DNA of 34,821 nucleotides from Bacteroidota bacterium (GTDB lineage: Bacteria > Bacteroidota > Bacteroidia > JABEUT01): contig JABDAL010000016.1 of assembly GCA_013289165.1 (NCBI GenBank), positions 1 to 34,821 on the forward strand, read 5' to 3'. Under the pieces are notes generated by a model, which saw only the letters and a list, made by a program, of their open reading frames with translations, had not been told where the DNA came from and searched no databases. This document shows, piece by piece, positions 25,985 through 34,496 of the stretch (position 1 is the first letter of the stretch; each line of letters begins with the position of its first letter). Position numbers and translations under genes: made by a program.

Positions 25985-25992
25985 TATATTTG
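25985..25992 (+). promoter_or_regulatory. Bacteroidota -7 promoter element for the lipoprotein at 26012
   Basis: TATATTTG matches TAnnTTTG exactly, 19 nt before the ATG, with only 5 bp between it and the oppositely oriented LuxE-gene element. Confidence 0.5.
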
Positions 25993-26011
25993 CAATAGTA
26001 TTATCCAACGC

Positions 26012-26545
26012 ATGAAATATTTAAAAAGTTTATTAGCTATTTGCTTGTTGGGACTTCTTTTCTACTCCTGTGTAAAAAAGGCAAATTATCCCGATTACCC
26101 GGTAATAACTTATAATAATTTTATTCCTTTTTGTACAGGCTCAAACACCGACTCTGCCTATCTTCTTGTTAATTTTACGGATGGCAATGGTGCTATTGGT
26201 TACTCACAAACGGAAGCAAGCTCCCCCGATTTTTATATCCTGCCTGAAATATATTTCTATACTGGAAAATTTGAACCTCTGATTAATACAATAACGGGAG
26301 ACACCATTAAATACTCCTACGTTATTCCTGATATAACCCCATCCGGTAAAGATAAAGAACTGAACGGAATTATACAAATCAACCTGGAAAACTTTATCCA
26401 GAGCCAAATAAGCGTTCTTGCTGAGGACACTACTTTTGCGAAAAAAACAAACGCTCACAAATTACAATTTGTAGTCTGGATGTTTGATCGCAACGGAAAC
26501 AAAAGCAATGTGATTACTACACCTACCGTTTATTCGTGTCAGTAA
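26012..26545 (+). CDS. Bacteroidota lipoprotein of unknown function
   Basis: 177 aa. The N-terminal signal ends in LLFYSC, a lipobox with Cys20, followed by VKKAN. The mature part is beta-rich with VNFTDGNGAIGY (about 52-63), a degenerate form of the TDGDGDIG motif common in Bacteroidota lipoproteins; it may bind calcium or simply mark this family. The C-terminus has FVVWMFDRNGNKSNV and ends in SCQ, so Cys176 could pair with Cys41. I recognise the family type but not a specific function. It is divergent from the LuxE-like gene, and the next gene is convergent. Confidence 0.75.
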   Translation: MKYLKSLLAICLLGLLFYSCVKKANYPDYPVITYNNFIPFCTGSNTDSAYLLVNFTDGNGAIGYSQTEASSPDFYILPEIYFYTGKFEPLINTITGDTIKYSYVIPDITPSGKDKELNGIIQINLENFIQSQISVLAEDTTFAKKTNAHKLQFVVWMFDRNGNKSNVITTPTVYSCQ

Positions 26546-26569
26546 GAAATTATAACTGCCTTTTCTTTA

Positions 26570-29500
26570 TTACCTTATCAGCTGTATAAACCCTTCCTGC
26601 TTGTAGGTTTTGCTTTGGCAGGTAGCATCTATTACATAATAATATACCCCATCAAGAGCCTTATCCCCACTTTCGGTATTCCCATTCCAATATTGGTACT
26701 GGTTGTTTGATGTATAGATTTCCTTGCCCCAGCGGTCAAATATGGTCATAGTCCATGCATCTATATTTTCAGTTTTAATATACAATACATTGTCCTTTCC
26801 ATAAGGGCCTGGATAATTTGGAGTAATTACGTTAGGTATAGTCAGATTGAAACAAGGGACATCTATCACCACCGTTATGAGCTGCACACTCTCACACCCC
26901 AATCTGTCCGTTCCAATTACGGTATAGGTGGTTGTTACCTTTGGTGTAACCTTCACTGAGTCGCATAAGGGAGGATTTAAACAAGTCACCTCATTGGCAT
27001 TTAACCACTGATACTTTAATGTATCTGGGCCTGCAAAAAGTATGGTCGTATCATGTTCTATCAATAGGGTTTGATTGCAACACGCTATCATATTAGGATT
27101 GTTTGGTGTTACCGTAACAACCCTGTTAGTCTTACAGCCATTGGAAACCGTTACCGTGTAACTAGTTGATGAATCAGGATTCAAAATATTGATGCTGTCA
27201 GTTGTAGCTCCCCCGGGCTCCCAGGTATAAGTAAATGGTCCTTGGCCCGATACACTACTTGCCTTTAGTGTAACAGGAATGCCTGCACAGGCAATAAGAG
27301 AGGGTGTAATATTGCCTACCGTCGGAGCAACCCTTAAATCTACTGTAAAACTATCCACGACTGCACAACCAAGGCTGTTCTTCACGGTTACATATATAGT
27401 CGAATCCTTCGCAATGCCTCCTGTAAAATAGGCTGTAGTAGTTCTTCCATTGCTCCATTTATAACTGGCTCCCCCTGTCACAAATAAGGTGTCTTTTACT
27501 CCGCGGCATTTCCAGGGTGTACCTGTAATTACCGGCTTAGGCAATGGAACTACTACTACCGTTTTAGAATATTGCACACTGTCGCATATGCCATATAGAG
27601 TGGCCGTGTAGGTAGTGGTTACTGTATCATGTACAATGATAGATGAACTGGTAGCTCCATTACTCCATTTATATGTGGCAGGCTGCCCGTTTGTTTGTAT
27701 AGTTAACTGGGAAGTCATACTTGGACATATTATAGAGTCCTGTATGCTAACCGAACCGAAGACTTTTGGTTTTATATAAATGGTAGCAGTTGTTGAATCC
27801 GAACATACACCATTCGAAACAGTGAGCGTATAGGTAGTTGTCGCCTGGGGTGCAACTATTATACTGTCCGATGCCTGCTTGGTACTCCACCGGTATGTTC
27901 CGCCCCCGCTCCCCACAAGCTGCGTAGGAGATCCCTGGCATACCGTGTCAACAGCAGGAGTAATAACCGGAGCAAGTGGAGGTCCCACGAGTATCTTATC
28001 TGTAATTGTATCATTGCAACCAAAAGTGGAGCCTATAATAGTATAGGTGGTAGTTACAGTTGGAGAAGCAACAGGGCTGCTGCAATTATTACAACTTAAA
28101 CTATTCGAAGGAGACCAGGTGAAGTTAGATGCCCCGGTAGCATTCAATTGTATAGAGTTGCCACGGCACAATTTTATATTGGGTGGCGTAATAGTAACAG
28201 TAGGTGTAGGTGTAACACTCACCGTTACAGTAATAGAGTCCCTGCAACCATTGGAACCTGAAAAAAGTGTATACGTAGTAGTTGTTGTAGGGCTTGCCAC
28301 AGGGTTTGCACAATTAGTACAGGTCAAGGCCGTAGCGGGTTTCCAGGCATAATTGATTCCACCTGTAACATTCAATTGAACCTTATTACCCAAACAGATA
28401 CCGGGATTTTGAGGCGTTATTACAGGATTTGTTTTGGGACCAACCACTATCTGAACCGTATCCTGGGCAAAAGTGCAATTCGAAGAATACCCTGTAACAC
28501 TGTACGTAGTATTCGCATTGGGTGATGCCTTAGGATTTGGGCAATTACTACAACTGAGCCCAGTTGCAGGTATCCATATATAACTATTGCAGCCAGTTGC
28601 TGTAAGTTGGACACTGTCACCCTGGCAAATGGTATCACGCTTGGGGCTTATACTCATGGTTTTACTTGCCACTGCGCTGGGATGACAGGTAACGCAATTC
28701 GTATTTTGCCAATACAGGCCTGACAATACCCATGAATAGCAATCGCCACCATTGTTTGTATACGCAGAATAGGTCGTACTGGTCTGGCCGGTTGTTACAG
28801 AGGTTGTAACAGTACAAAAATTATAAAACAAATTAGAGAATTCGCCTGTGGAACCATTAAAGGTCTCATCATTAATACCGGCATTTACATTGATCTGCAT
28901 ATCGGCAAAAATCCCAAATGCTTGTGCGGATGAACTAGCTTCACAAACATTGAAGCCCGTGAATGTTTGTGATTTAACACCGCCTCCGGTCCAAAGCCCA
29001 TCCCAAAGAATAAGGCTTCCACTATACTTAACGCTTTTATCTACGTAAACAATTACAAAAGTAATTCCATCTATTGCCTGTGCAGTAATACCGGTACCAC
29101 TTAGGTTAACAAGATACGACCCTCCTCCTTTTATACAATTTGTAACATCTACACGGTAAGCAATAGTTCCGGTCTCACCCCAGCATTTGGAAGGGCCTGT
29201 ACCAATTGAATCAGCAGAGTAACTAAAGACTTGTGCAGAAGGATTCGTTATACTTACAGAAGCAGGATTGGCTGCGTAAGGAGTAAAATAAGAGCCATTG
29301 AAATATAAAAGTGCTTTTACTACAGAATCAATATTCTTGCAGGTGTCAAATGTCATTGGAATGGGGGCAGGAAGTCCGGTTCCATTCGCATTAAAATTAT
29401 ATTGCTGGCTCCTGGTTTCTACCAGTATGGAACTTTGTTGCCAATTTAATCCGCAAATATTTTGAAAGTAATAAGATTTAGCCAAGCCTCCCGAACTATC

Positions 29501-29635
29501 CGCCGGACGGGGATGAGCCGCTAAGTTCTTATTATTTAGCTGGGAATAATTAATTCCGTTATGGCAATCTACACATTGGCTATAGAGCTTAACGGCAGCA
29601 ATAAGCAATATGCTTACAAAGTAAAATTTTTTCAC
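26570..29635 (-). CDS. T9SS type B sorted surface protein with Ig-like repeats and two CXXCH motifs
   Basis: 1021-aa secreted protein. Residues 1-20 are a signal peptide (start GTG at 29635). The mature chain begins with CVDCH at 21-25, and a second CVTCH is at 314-318, both heme-c attachment motifs. Residues about 50-310 form a beta-rich domain that vaguely recalls DUF3344 (VDVTNCIKGGGSYLVNLSG, ITFVIVYVD). From about 330 to 920 there are Ig-like/PKD-type repeats; three of them carry the pattern (L)(S/T)C.NC.(N/S)P.ASP..TTTY at about 360, 438 and 513. The last 90 residues are the gliding-motility-associated C-terminal domain (IFDRWGKEIYTS, WNGN, GVYYYVIDATC), the T9SS type B sorting signal. 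Possible adhesin or redox-active surface protein; function not established. Confidence 0.87.
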   Translation of the reverse strand: MKKFYFVSILLIAAVKLYSQCVDCHNGINYSQLNNKNLAAHPRPADSSGGLAKSYYFQNICGLNWQQSSILVETRSQQYNFNANGTGLPAPIPMTFDTCKNIDSVVKALLYFNGSYFTPYAANPASVSITNPSAQVFSYSADSIGTGPSKCWGETGTIAYRVDVTNCIKGGGSYLVNLSGTGITAQAIDGITFVIVYVDKSVKYSGSLILWDGLWTGGGVKSQTFTGFNVCEASSSAQAFGIFADMQINVNAGINDETFNGSTGEFSNLFYNFCTVTTSVTTGQTSTTYSAYTNNGGDCYSWVLSGLYWQNTNCVTCHPSAVASKTMSISPKRDTICQGDSVQLTATGCNSYIWIPATGLSCSNCPNPKASPNANTTYSVTGYSSNCTFAQDTVQIVVGPKTNPVITPQNPGICLGNKVQLNVTGGINYAWKPATALTCTNCANPVASPTTTTTYTLFSGSNGCRDSITVTVSVTPTPTVTITPPNIKLCRGNSIQLNATGASNFTWSPSNSLSCNNCSSPVASPTVTTTYTIIGSTFGCNDTITDKILVGPPLAPVITPAVDTVCQGSPTQLVGSGGGTYRWSTKQASDSIIVAPQATTTYTLTVSNGVCSDSTTATIYIKPKVFGSVSIQDSIICPSMTSQLTIQTNGQPATYKWSNGATSSSIIVHDTVTTTYTATLYGICDSVQYSKTVVVVPLPKPVITGTPWKCRGVKDTLFVTGGASYKWSNGRTTTAYFTGGIAKDSTIYVTVKNSLGCAVVDSFTVDLRVAPTVGNITPSLIACAGIPVTLKASSVSGQGPFTYTWEPGGATTDSINILNPDSSTSYTVTVSNGCKTNRVVTVTPNNPNMIACCNQTLLIEHDTTILFAGPDTLKYQWLNANEVTCLNPPLCDSVKVTPKVTTTYTVIGTDRLGCESVQLITVVIDVPCFNLTIPNVITPNYPGPYGKDNVLYIKTENIDAWTMTIFDRWGKEIYTSNNQYQYWNGNTESGDKALDGVYYYVIDATCQSKTYKQEGFIQLIR

Positions 29636-29649
29636 GACGTAATTTTTTG

Positions 29650-29657
29650 CAAATTTA
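29650..29657 (-). promoter_or_regulatory. Bacteroidota -7 promoter element for the T9SS surface protein
   Basis: On the minus strand TAAATTTG matches TAnnTTTG exactly, 14 nt upstream of the GTG start. A GTG start fits MKKFYFVSILL as the signal peptide beginning. Confidence 0.5.
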
Positions 29658-29679
29658 ATACTTCTCTGGTACTTTATAT

Positions 29680-29698
29680 ATCTTTAATATTAAAAGAT
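29680..29698. repeat. AT-rich near-palindrome in the divergent region upstream of the TolC-like gene
   Basis: A nearly symmetric 19-nt element, with ATCTTT and AAAGAT arms, sits between the surface-protein promoter and the tolC promoter. It may be an operator, but AT-rich DNA produces such symmetry by chance. The rest of 29636-29918 shows no gene. Confidence 0.2.
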
Positions 29699-29892
29699 AA
29701 TGACCAAGCTATGTTAACGGGAAAAGTTATATTATGTTGTGTTGAACAAAAATATTCTGCCTCATTTTATAAACATCTTATATATTTATATAACAGGCTG
29801 GTAATGTATATATTATGTTATCAAATAGTAAACAAAAAATAAGTAATGCAGGGATATAATTATTCATTCACAATTCGTAAATAAGGTTTTTT

Positions 29893-29900
29893 TACCTTTG
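29893..29900 (+). promoter_or_regulatory. Bacteroidota -7 promoter element for the TolC/HlyD operon
   Basis: TACCTTTG matches TAnnTTTG exactly, 18 nt before the TolC-like ATG at 29919. The TTG that would start a 7-codon longer frame is the last three bases of this element. Confidence 0.55.
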
Positions 29901-29918
29901 CCCCGTCTAAGCCCGAGT

Positions 29919-31328
29919 ATGAAAATTGAAGAATTCCGAATCCTACCCAAAAACAACAAACAAAAACTACGGTATCCATCTGGTAATAAGCTTTTATCTC
30001 TATTTTTTATTGGCATTTTTATTCCCTTTTGTACTTTTGCCGGAGACACGCTGAAACAGAGAAGCTTGTCATTGGACAGTGCCATTAGTTTAGGTTGGCA
30101 ACATAGCAGGCAGATACAATACTCTAATGCCCGGATAAATGAAGCTAAGTCTTCACTTAGCGATTTAAATAACCGTATTGTTCCCGACTTTGATTTAGGA
30201 GTTGGCTACTCACGATTAAGCAATATCCCTACCGAATACTTTAGCATTCCCGGCATCCCATTTGAAATTCCTTCTACTGCTTTTTTCCCTGTCATTTTGA
30301 ATGATTATTCCGCAACCGCTTCACTAAGTGAAAATATTTTCAATGGATTCCAATGGAAATATGCTGTTCAAAGTATGGCATTCACTGAAAAAGGTGCTGA
30401 ATATTCGTTAGAAAACCAGAAAAACAATGTGTCGCTCTCGGTTGTAATGATGTACATTAATTTATTTAAACTACAGCGCGCTCATGATGTGGTGGAAGAA
30501 AACCTGAAACAGATAAATGCACACGTAGATGAGGTAAGTGATTTTGTAAAGCATGGCCTTGCTACACAAAATGATTTATTACGTGTGGAATTACAATTTT
30601 CTAACACACAACTGACCGAAATTAACATTAAGAATCAAATTGAGACGGTAAACTTTAACCTTAACACTATACTTGGCTTACCTGCAGATACCAGGATTGG
30701 AGTGGACAGCACATCTATTTTAACTAATAAATCTGTCCAGCCATTACCCTACTATCTTGATAATTACATACAAAACCGTAATGACCTGAAAGCTCTGGAC
30801 ATGCAGCAAAAAGCAGCAGAAGCAGGTATTAACCAGGCAAAGAGCAGTTTATATCCTAAGCTTACAGTGGGTGCAGACTATGATTACCTTCGCCCCAATC
30901 CCCGCATTGTTCCACCACTGGACCAGTTCCAGCCTACATGGGACATAGGGTTTAGAATTTCATACAGCCTTACGGGTTTATATGACAATAAAAATAAAAC
31001 CGATGTAAGCCGTGCCAAATATGCAGAAGCCAAAGCCCAGTTTGACGACCTGTCTGACAATGCCAAAATGGATATTAATAAAGATTATATGCAATACAGG
31101 GAGTCATTGGAAAAAATAGATGTGGCAGAAAAATCATTAACACAGGCCACGGAAAACTATAAAATTGTAAAGTCAAAATATGATAACCATGTGGCATTGC
31201 TGACTGATTTGTTAGATGCAGACAATTATCTCTTAAATGCAAAAATCAACCTTATTTCATCCAAAGCTGATGCAACCCTCGCCTATTATTCCATGTTGAA
31301 ATCAGCCGGAGTATTTACTATTAAATAA
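29919..31328 (+). CDS. TolC-family outer-membrane efflux protein
   Basis: Outer-membrane channel component of a tripartite efflux or secretion system, 469 aa from the ATG chosen here. A 23-residue basic N-terminus precedes the signal hydrophobic core (about 24-40, LLSLFFIGIFIPFCTFAG). Long helical stretches alternate with beta-strands in two halves: first SLDSAISLGWQHSRQIQ and NEAKSSLSDLNN, then the second repeat DLKALDMQQKAAEAGINQAK with LYPKLTVGADYDY, the usual OEP pattern. Ends KSAGVFTIK. The start at 29919 is preferred because the upstream TTG (29898) lies in the -7 element. The HlyD-family gene follows after 9 nt. Confidence 0.93.
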   Translation: MKIEEFRILPKNNKQKLRYPSGNKLLSLFFIGIFIPFCTFAGDTLKQRSLSLDSAISLGWQHSRQIQYSNARINEAKSSLSDLNNRIVPDFDLGVGYSRLSNIPTEYFSIPGIPFEIPSTAFFPVILNDYSATASLSENIFNGFQWKYAVQSMAFTEKGAEYSLENQKNNVSLSVVMMYINLFKLQRAHDVVEENLKQINAHVDEVSDFVKHGLATQNDLLRVELQFSNTQLTEINIKNQIETVNFNLNTILGLPADTRIGVDSTSILTNKSVQPLPYYLDNYIQNRNDLKALDMQQKAAEAGINQAKSSLYPKLTVGADYDYLRPNPRIVPPLDQFQPTWDIGFRISYSLTGLYDNKNKTDVSRAKYAEAKAQFDDLSDNAKMDINKDYMQYRESLEKIDVAEKSLTQATENYKIVKSKYDNHVALLTDLLDADNYLLNAKINLISSKADATLAYYSMLKSAGVFTIK

Positions 31329-31337
31329 TAGCTACCC

Positions 31338-32387
31338 ATGAGCACAGAACCAGAAAAAGAAAATAAAAAGAAAGGCAACCGAAAAACTACCATCATCCTG
31401 GGAATAGTATTATTAGCAGGCTTGGTATTTGGTGTACAAGAATACCTCCATTACAAAAATATTGAGGGTACGGATGATGCACAACTCTCCAGCAATATTG
31501 ACCCCGTTGTTGCCCGTATCTCTGACTATGTTACAGCTATAAACTTTAAGGATAATGGACATGTAACCAAAGGACAGGTATTGGTTCAGTTAGATGACAA
31601 AGATTTAACCATTAAAGAACAACAGGCCGAAGCCAATTTAAATGATGCGGAAGCAAATGCGGCCGTATCAAAAGCGAATGCAGCCTCTGTTGAATCGATG
31701 CTGGCTACCAGCAAAGATGAAATAAACTCTGCCAAAATTAATTATGGTAAAGCTCACAGAGATTTTGAGCGCTACCAAAATTTGTACAAGGATGGCTCGG
31801 TAACCCAGGAACAATTCGACCAATATAGAACCACTATGGAAAGTGATTCCAACCAGGTTGATATTGCTACCAAAAAATATGAATCTACCGAAAAACAATA
31901 TGAGCTTGCCCTGGCTGACCTTGCTTCGGCACAAGCGGCTGCCAGTGTAAAACAGGCTGATTTAAATTTTGCAAAACTTCAATTATCTTATGCCACTATT
32001 ACAGCCCCGGCTAGTGGTATCGCCTCCAAACGAAATATCCAGTTGGGCCAGTTGGTAGGTGTTGGTTCATCCCTGCTTGCCATTGTAGAGGACAGTGTTT
32101 GGGTAGAGGCTAATTTTAAAGAAACCCAGCTAAGCGATATAAAAACAGGACAATCTGCAGAAGTAACTGTTGATGCTTTAAACGGAAAACCAATTTCAGG
32201 TACAGTAAGTTCTTTTGCAGGTGCAACAGGTGCTCTATTCTCACTGCTTCCTCCTGATAATGCTACCGGTAATTATGTAAAAGTAGTGCAGCGCATACCT
32301 GTGAAAATCGTTCTGGATACTAAAAATCCTGACTACAAACTACTCCGTCCGGGACTTAGTGTAGAAGTTGCCATCAAGGTGCAATAA
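31338..32387 (+). CDS. HlyD/EmrA-family membrane fusion protein
   Basis: Periplasmic adaptor that links an inner-membrane pump to the TolC channel; 349 aa. A single membrane anchor (about 17-35, TTIILGIVLLAGLVFGV) is followed by the lipoyl-like half motif EGTDDAQLSSNIDPVVARIS and GHVTKGQVLVQLDD (about 72-85), a long coiled coil (about 90-215, Ala/Lys/Glu-rich), the second lipoyl half TITAPASGIASKRNIQLGQ (about 220-238), and a C-terminal beta-barrel ending in LLRPGLSVEVAIKV. The EGTDDAQ start points to the EmrA branch. An EmrB-type MFS pump would be expected next, but the next gene is a DUF4249-like lipoprotein with its own promoter. Confidence 0.92.
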   Translation: MSTEPEKENKKKGNRKTTIILGIVLLAGLVFGVQEYLHYKNIEGTDDAQLSSNIDPVVARISDYVTAINFKDNGHVTKGQVLVQLDDKDLTIKEQQAEANLNDAEANAAVSKANAASVESMLATSKDEINSAKINYGKAHRDFERYQNLYKDGSVTQEQFDQYRTTMESDSNQVDIATKKYESTEKQYELALADLASAQAAASVKQADLNFAKLQLSYATITAPASGIASKRNIQLGQLVGVGSSLLAIVEDSVWVEANFKETQLSDIKTGQSAEVTVDALNGKPISGTVSSFAGATGALFSLLPPDNATGNYVKVVQRIPVKIVLDTKNPDYKLLRPGLSVEVAIKVQ

Positions 32388-32473
32388 TATTCGTTCAATC
32401 TTACGGGCTACCCTGACAATTAATTTCCACCGTGAAAGTTTCTATTTGCGTCCTGCTTACAGAATAGATTTTC

Positions 32474-32481
32474 TATATTTG
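32474..32481 (+). promoter_or_regulatory. Bacteroidota -7 promoter element for the DUF4249-like gene
   Basis: TATATTTG matches TAnnTTTG exactly, 64 nt before the ATG. The transcript would carry the leader described at 32494-32534. Confidence 0.55.
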
Positions 32482-32493
32482 CAAGGTATAAGT

Positions 32494-32534
32494 CTCACCT
32501 ATACGTAAGTTTGCGTTCAGGTGGGCTGCAAACT
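32494..32534 (+). promoter_or_regulatory. Leader region with two mutually exclusive hairpins upstream of the DUF4249-like gene
   Basis: Bases 32494-32500 can pair with 32519-32525 (seven pairs, one G-U), and bases 32508-32514 can pair with 32528-32534 (seven perfect pairs). The two helices interlock and cannot both form fully, so the leader could switch between two folds just before the ATG at 32546. No known riboswitch class is recognised. Confidence 0.35.
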
Positions 32535-32545
32535 CTGACTCGGTA

Positions 32546-33541
32546 ATGAAATTTAAAACAATTCTTTTTTTCATAGCGCTTATTGCGGTATGTAATATTT
32601 CCTGTAATAACGACTTAAAAATCCTGGCTCCTTATAAAAACATTACTGTCGTATACGGGCTTATGGACCAAAACGACAGTGTCCATTATTTCCGTATAAA
32701 TAAAGCTTTTGAGGGCAGTGGGAATGCCTATGAAATGGCTAAACAATACGATTCCATATACTATCCCGTCGGGCTAATATCAGCTGTTTTAGAAGACTCC
32801 AGCACCACAACTAACTCCATAGTGGCAACTTATAAACTGGATACTACAACTGCTATTCCATTGGGGCCCGGCACTTTTCCATATCCTAAGCAATTGCTTT
32901 ACTATAGCAAGGCACAGCTTAATCCCAATGACTATTTCAATCTCATAATAACAAACACTAAAACTGGACAAAAAATAACCGGCTCAACTTCCCTTCTTTC
33001 AGATGTTAATCTAGGTTCCTTTGTGAACGGAACTATGATAAATATTTCCAACAATAGTGCAGTCCCCACTACCTTGTCGTGGAACAGTGTATTTAATGGA
33101 AGAATCTATCAAATGACCATTCGCTTTTTTTATTCTGAAACATACCAGAGTAACAGGACCTCTCATTTTCTTGATTGGATATTCCCCAGCCAAACTTCCA
33201 GCACCCTTGCCGGGCAGGAAAGTTTAATTTATACTTTTACAGCTATCGACCTGTACGATTTGATTGCCTCTTCAATGAAGCCGGAATTGGGTGTTACAAG
33301 AACCGCCGATTCTGTTCAAGTCATTTTCACTACCGGTTCCGACGATTTAAATACCTATGTTCAATTGAGCCAGCCCCCTACAGGTATAAACCAGGATGTA
33401 CCCTCTTTCTCCGATATTAAAAATGCGGTAGGATTATATACCTCGCGCCATGTGCAAACATTTTATCATAAGCAATTAGGGCAAGCAGATCTCGATAGTA
33501 TTAAAAATGGCTCTATAACCGGAAACCTTGGTTTTCAATGA
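32546..33541 (+). CDS. DUF4249-like outer-membrane lipoprotein
   Basis: 331 aa. The signal peptide ends in CNISC (lipobox, Cys20), followed by NNDLKI. The mature part begins KNITVVYGLMDQNDSVHYFRINKAF, matching the start of Bacteroidota lipoproteins related to DUF4249, and continues with beta-strands (ATYKLDTTTAIPLG, YFNLIITNTKTGQKITGST). The C-terminal region has SFSDIKNAVGLYTSRHVQTF, like the GLGIFGS ending of DUF4249. Assignment rests on pattern and is moderate. DUF4249 genes usually sit by a TonB-dependent receptor; none is present here. Function unknown. Confidence 0.65.
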   Translation: MKFKTILFFIALIAVCNISCNNDLKILAPYKNITVVYGLMDQNDSVHYFRINKAFEGSGNAYEMAKQYDSIYYPVGLISAVLEDSSTTTNSIVATYKLDTTTAIPLGPGTFPYPKQLLYYSKAQLNPNDYFNLIITNTKTGQKITGSTSLLSDVNLGSFVNGTMINISNNSAVPTTLSWNSVFNGRIYQMTIRFFYSETYQSNRTSHFLDWIFPSQTSSTLAGQESLIYTFTAIDLYDLIASSMKPELGVTRTADSVQVIFTTGSDDLNTYVQLSQPPTGINQDVPSFSDIKNAVGLYTSRHVQTFYHKQLGQADLDSIKNGSITGNLGFQ

Positions 33542-33603
33542 TAATGCTATAACTTATTGTAACTTTTTGCGTAAAGAACAAAAAATATACAGAAATATCC
33601 CCA

Positions 33604-34476
33604 ATGGCCCATTTAACTAAAAAGGAAGTAAATGCTCTTATTAACCTGCTGGATGACCCGGATGAAAGGATATTCAGTACTATTAAGGGAAAAATTCTCG
33701 GGCTGGGGGAACAAGCTATACCCGTGCTGGAAGATGCCTGGGAAAGTTCGGTAAGTATTTTGCTTCAAACCCGCATTGAAAATATTATTCATCGCATACA
33801 GTTTGAAAAAACATTAGACTCCATTCGCCGCTGGAAAAAGAAAGAGGCATCCGATCTGTTGGAAGGTGCTATTTTAATTGCCCGCTACCATTATCCTGAA
33901 TTAGATGAGGCCAAAATTAACGAGGGAATCCGGCAATTACACCAGGATGTATGGCTTGAAATGAATGACCAGCTTACAGCACTCGAAAAAATCAGGGTAA
34001 TCAACCACATATTTTTTGATGTACATAGGTTTGTAGGCAATACTGAAAACTATACTGCTCCCGAAAATTCATACATTAACAAAGTACTTGAATCTAAAAA
34101 GGGAAACCCTTTATCACTTGCCATTATATACCTCACCCTTTGCCGTAAACTAAACCTGTCGGTGTATGGCGTTAACCTGCCCCAGCATTTTGTTATGGTA
34201 TATATAGACGAACTCATTTTCGCATCCGAAAATAAGGAAGATAATATCATGTTTTATATCAATCCCTTCAGCAAGGGGGCTATATTCAGCCGGAGAGAAA
34301 TTGATATCTTCCTGAACCAGCTTTCCATTGAACCCCAAAAGGCATTCTATCTCCCCTGCTCCAATGTTGAAATTATTAAAAGGCTTTTACGTAACCTTAT
34401 TACTTCTTACACCAATATGGACGAACAGGATAAGGTAAGTGACATGAAAGATATTTTGAAAGTGTTGAATTCTTAA
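33604..34476 (+). CDS. SirB1 / transglutaminase-like domain protein
   Basis: 290 aa, cytoplasmic. Residues about 1-80 are helical (ALINLLDDPDERIFSTI, LQTRIENIIHRIQFEKTL), resembling HEAT-type helices, and the rest is a SirB1/Transglut_core2 domain: YINKVLESKKGNPLSLAIIY and LCRKLNLSVYGVNLPQHFVM (about 160-200). Cys182 would be the equivalent of the catalytic Cys if the domain is active, and His195 the partner; this is an alignment guess. It ends EQDKVSDMKDILKVL. No promoter matching TAnnTTTG exactly was seen upstream; TAACTTTT near 33560 is one base off. A convergent gene starts 20 nt beyond the stop. Confidence 0.8.
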   Translation: MAHLTKKEVNALINLLDDPDERIFSTIKGKILGLGEQAIPVLEDAWESSVSILLQTRIENIIHRIQFEKTLDSIRRWKKKEASDLLEGAILIARYHYPELDEAKINEGIRQLHQDVWLEMNDQLTALEKIRVINHIFFDVHRFVGNTENYTAPENSYINKVLESKKGNPLSLAIIYLTLCRKLNLSVYGVNLPQHFVMVYIDELIFASENKEDNIMFYINPFSKGAIFSRREIDIFLNQLSIEPQKAFYLPCSNVEIIKRLLRNLITSYTNMDEQDKVSDMKDILKVLNS

Positions 34477-34496
34477 CCACCTGGTTAGCCCCTCGC

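Noticed and set aside
26570-29635. CRISPR-like or tandem DNA repeats within the long surface protein gene
   Set aside because: The repetition is at protein level, in Ig-like modules of diverged sequence; no regular direct repeats with spacers are seen.
34474-34487. Small inverted repeat at the end of the SirB1-like gene considered as a terminator
   Set aside because: Only five base pairs with a four-base loop, the arm includes the stop codon, and no adjacent T-run supports termination on the plus strand.
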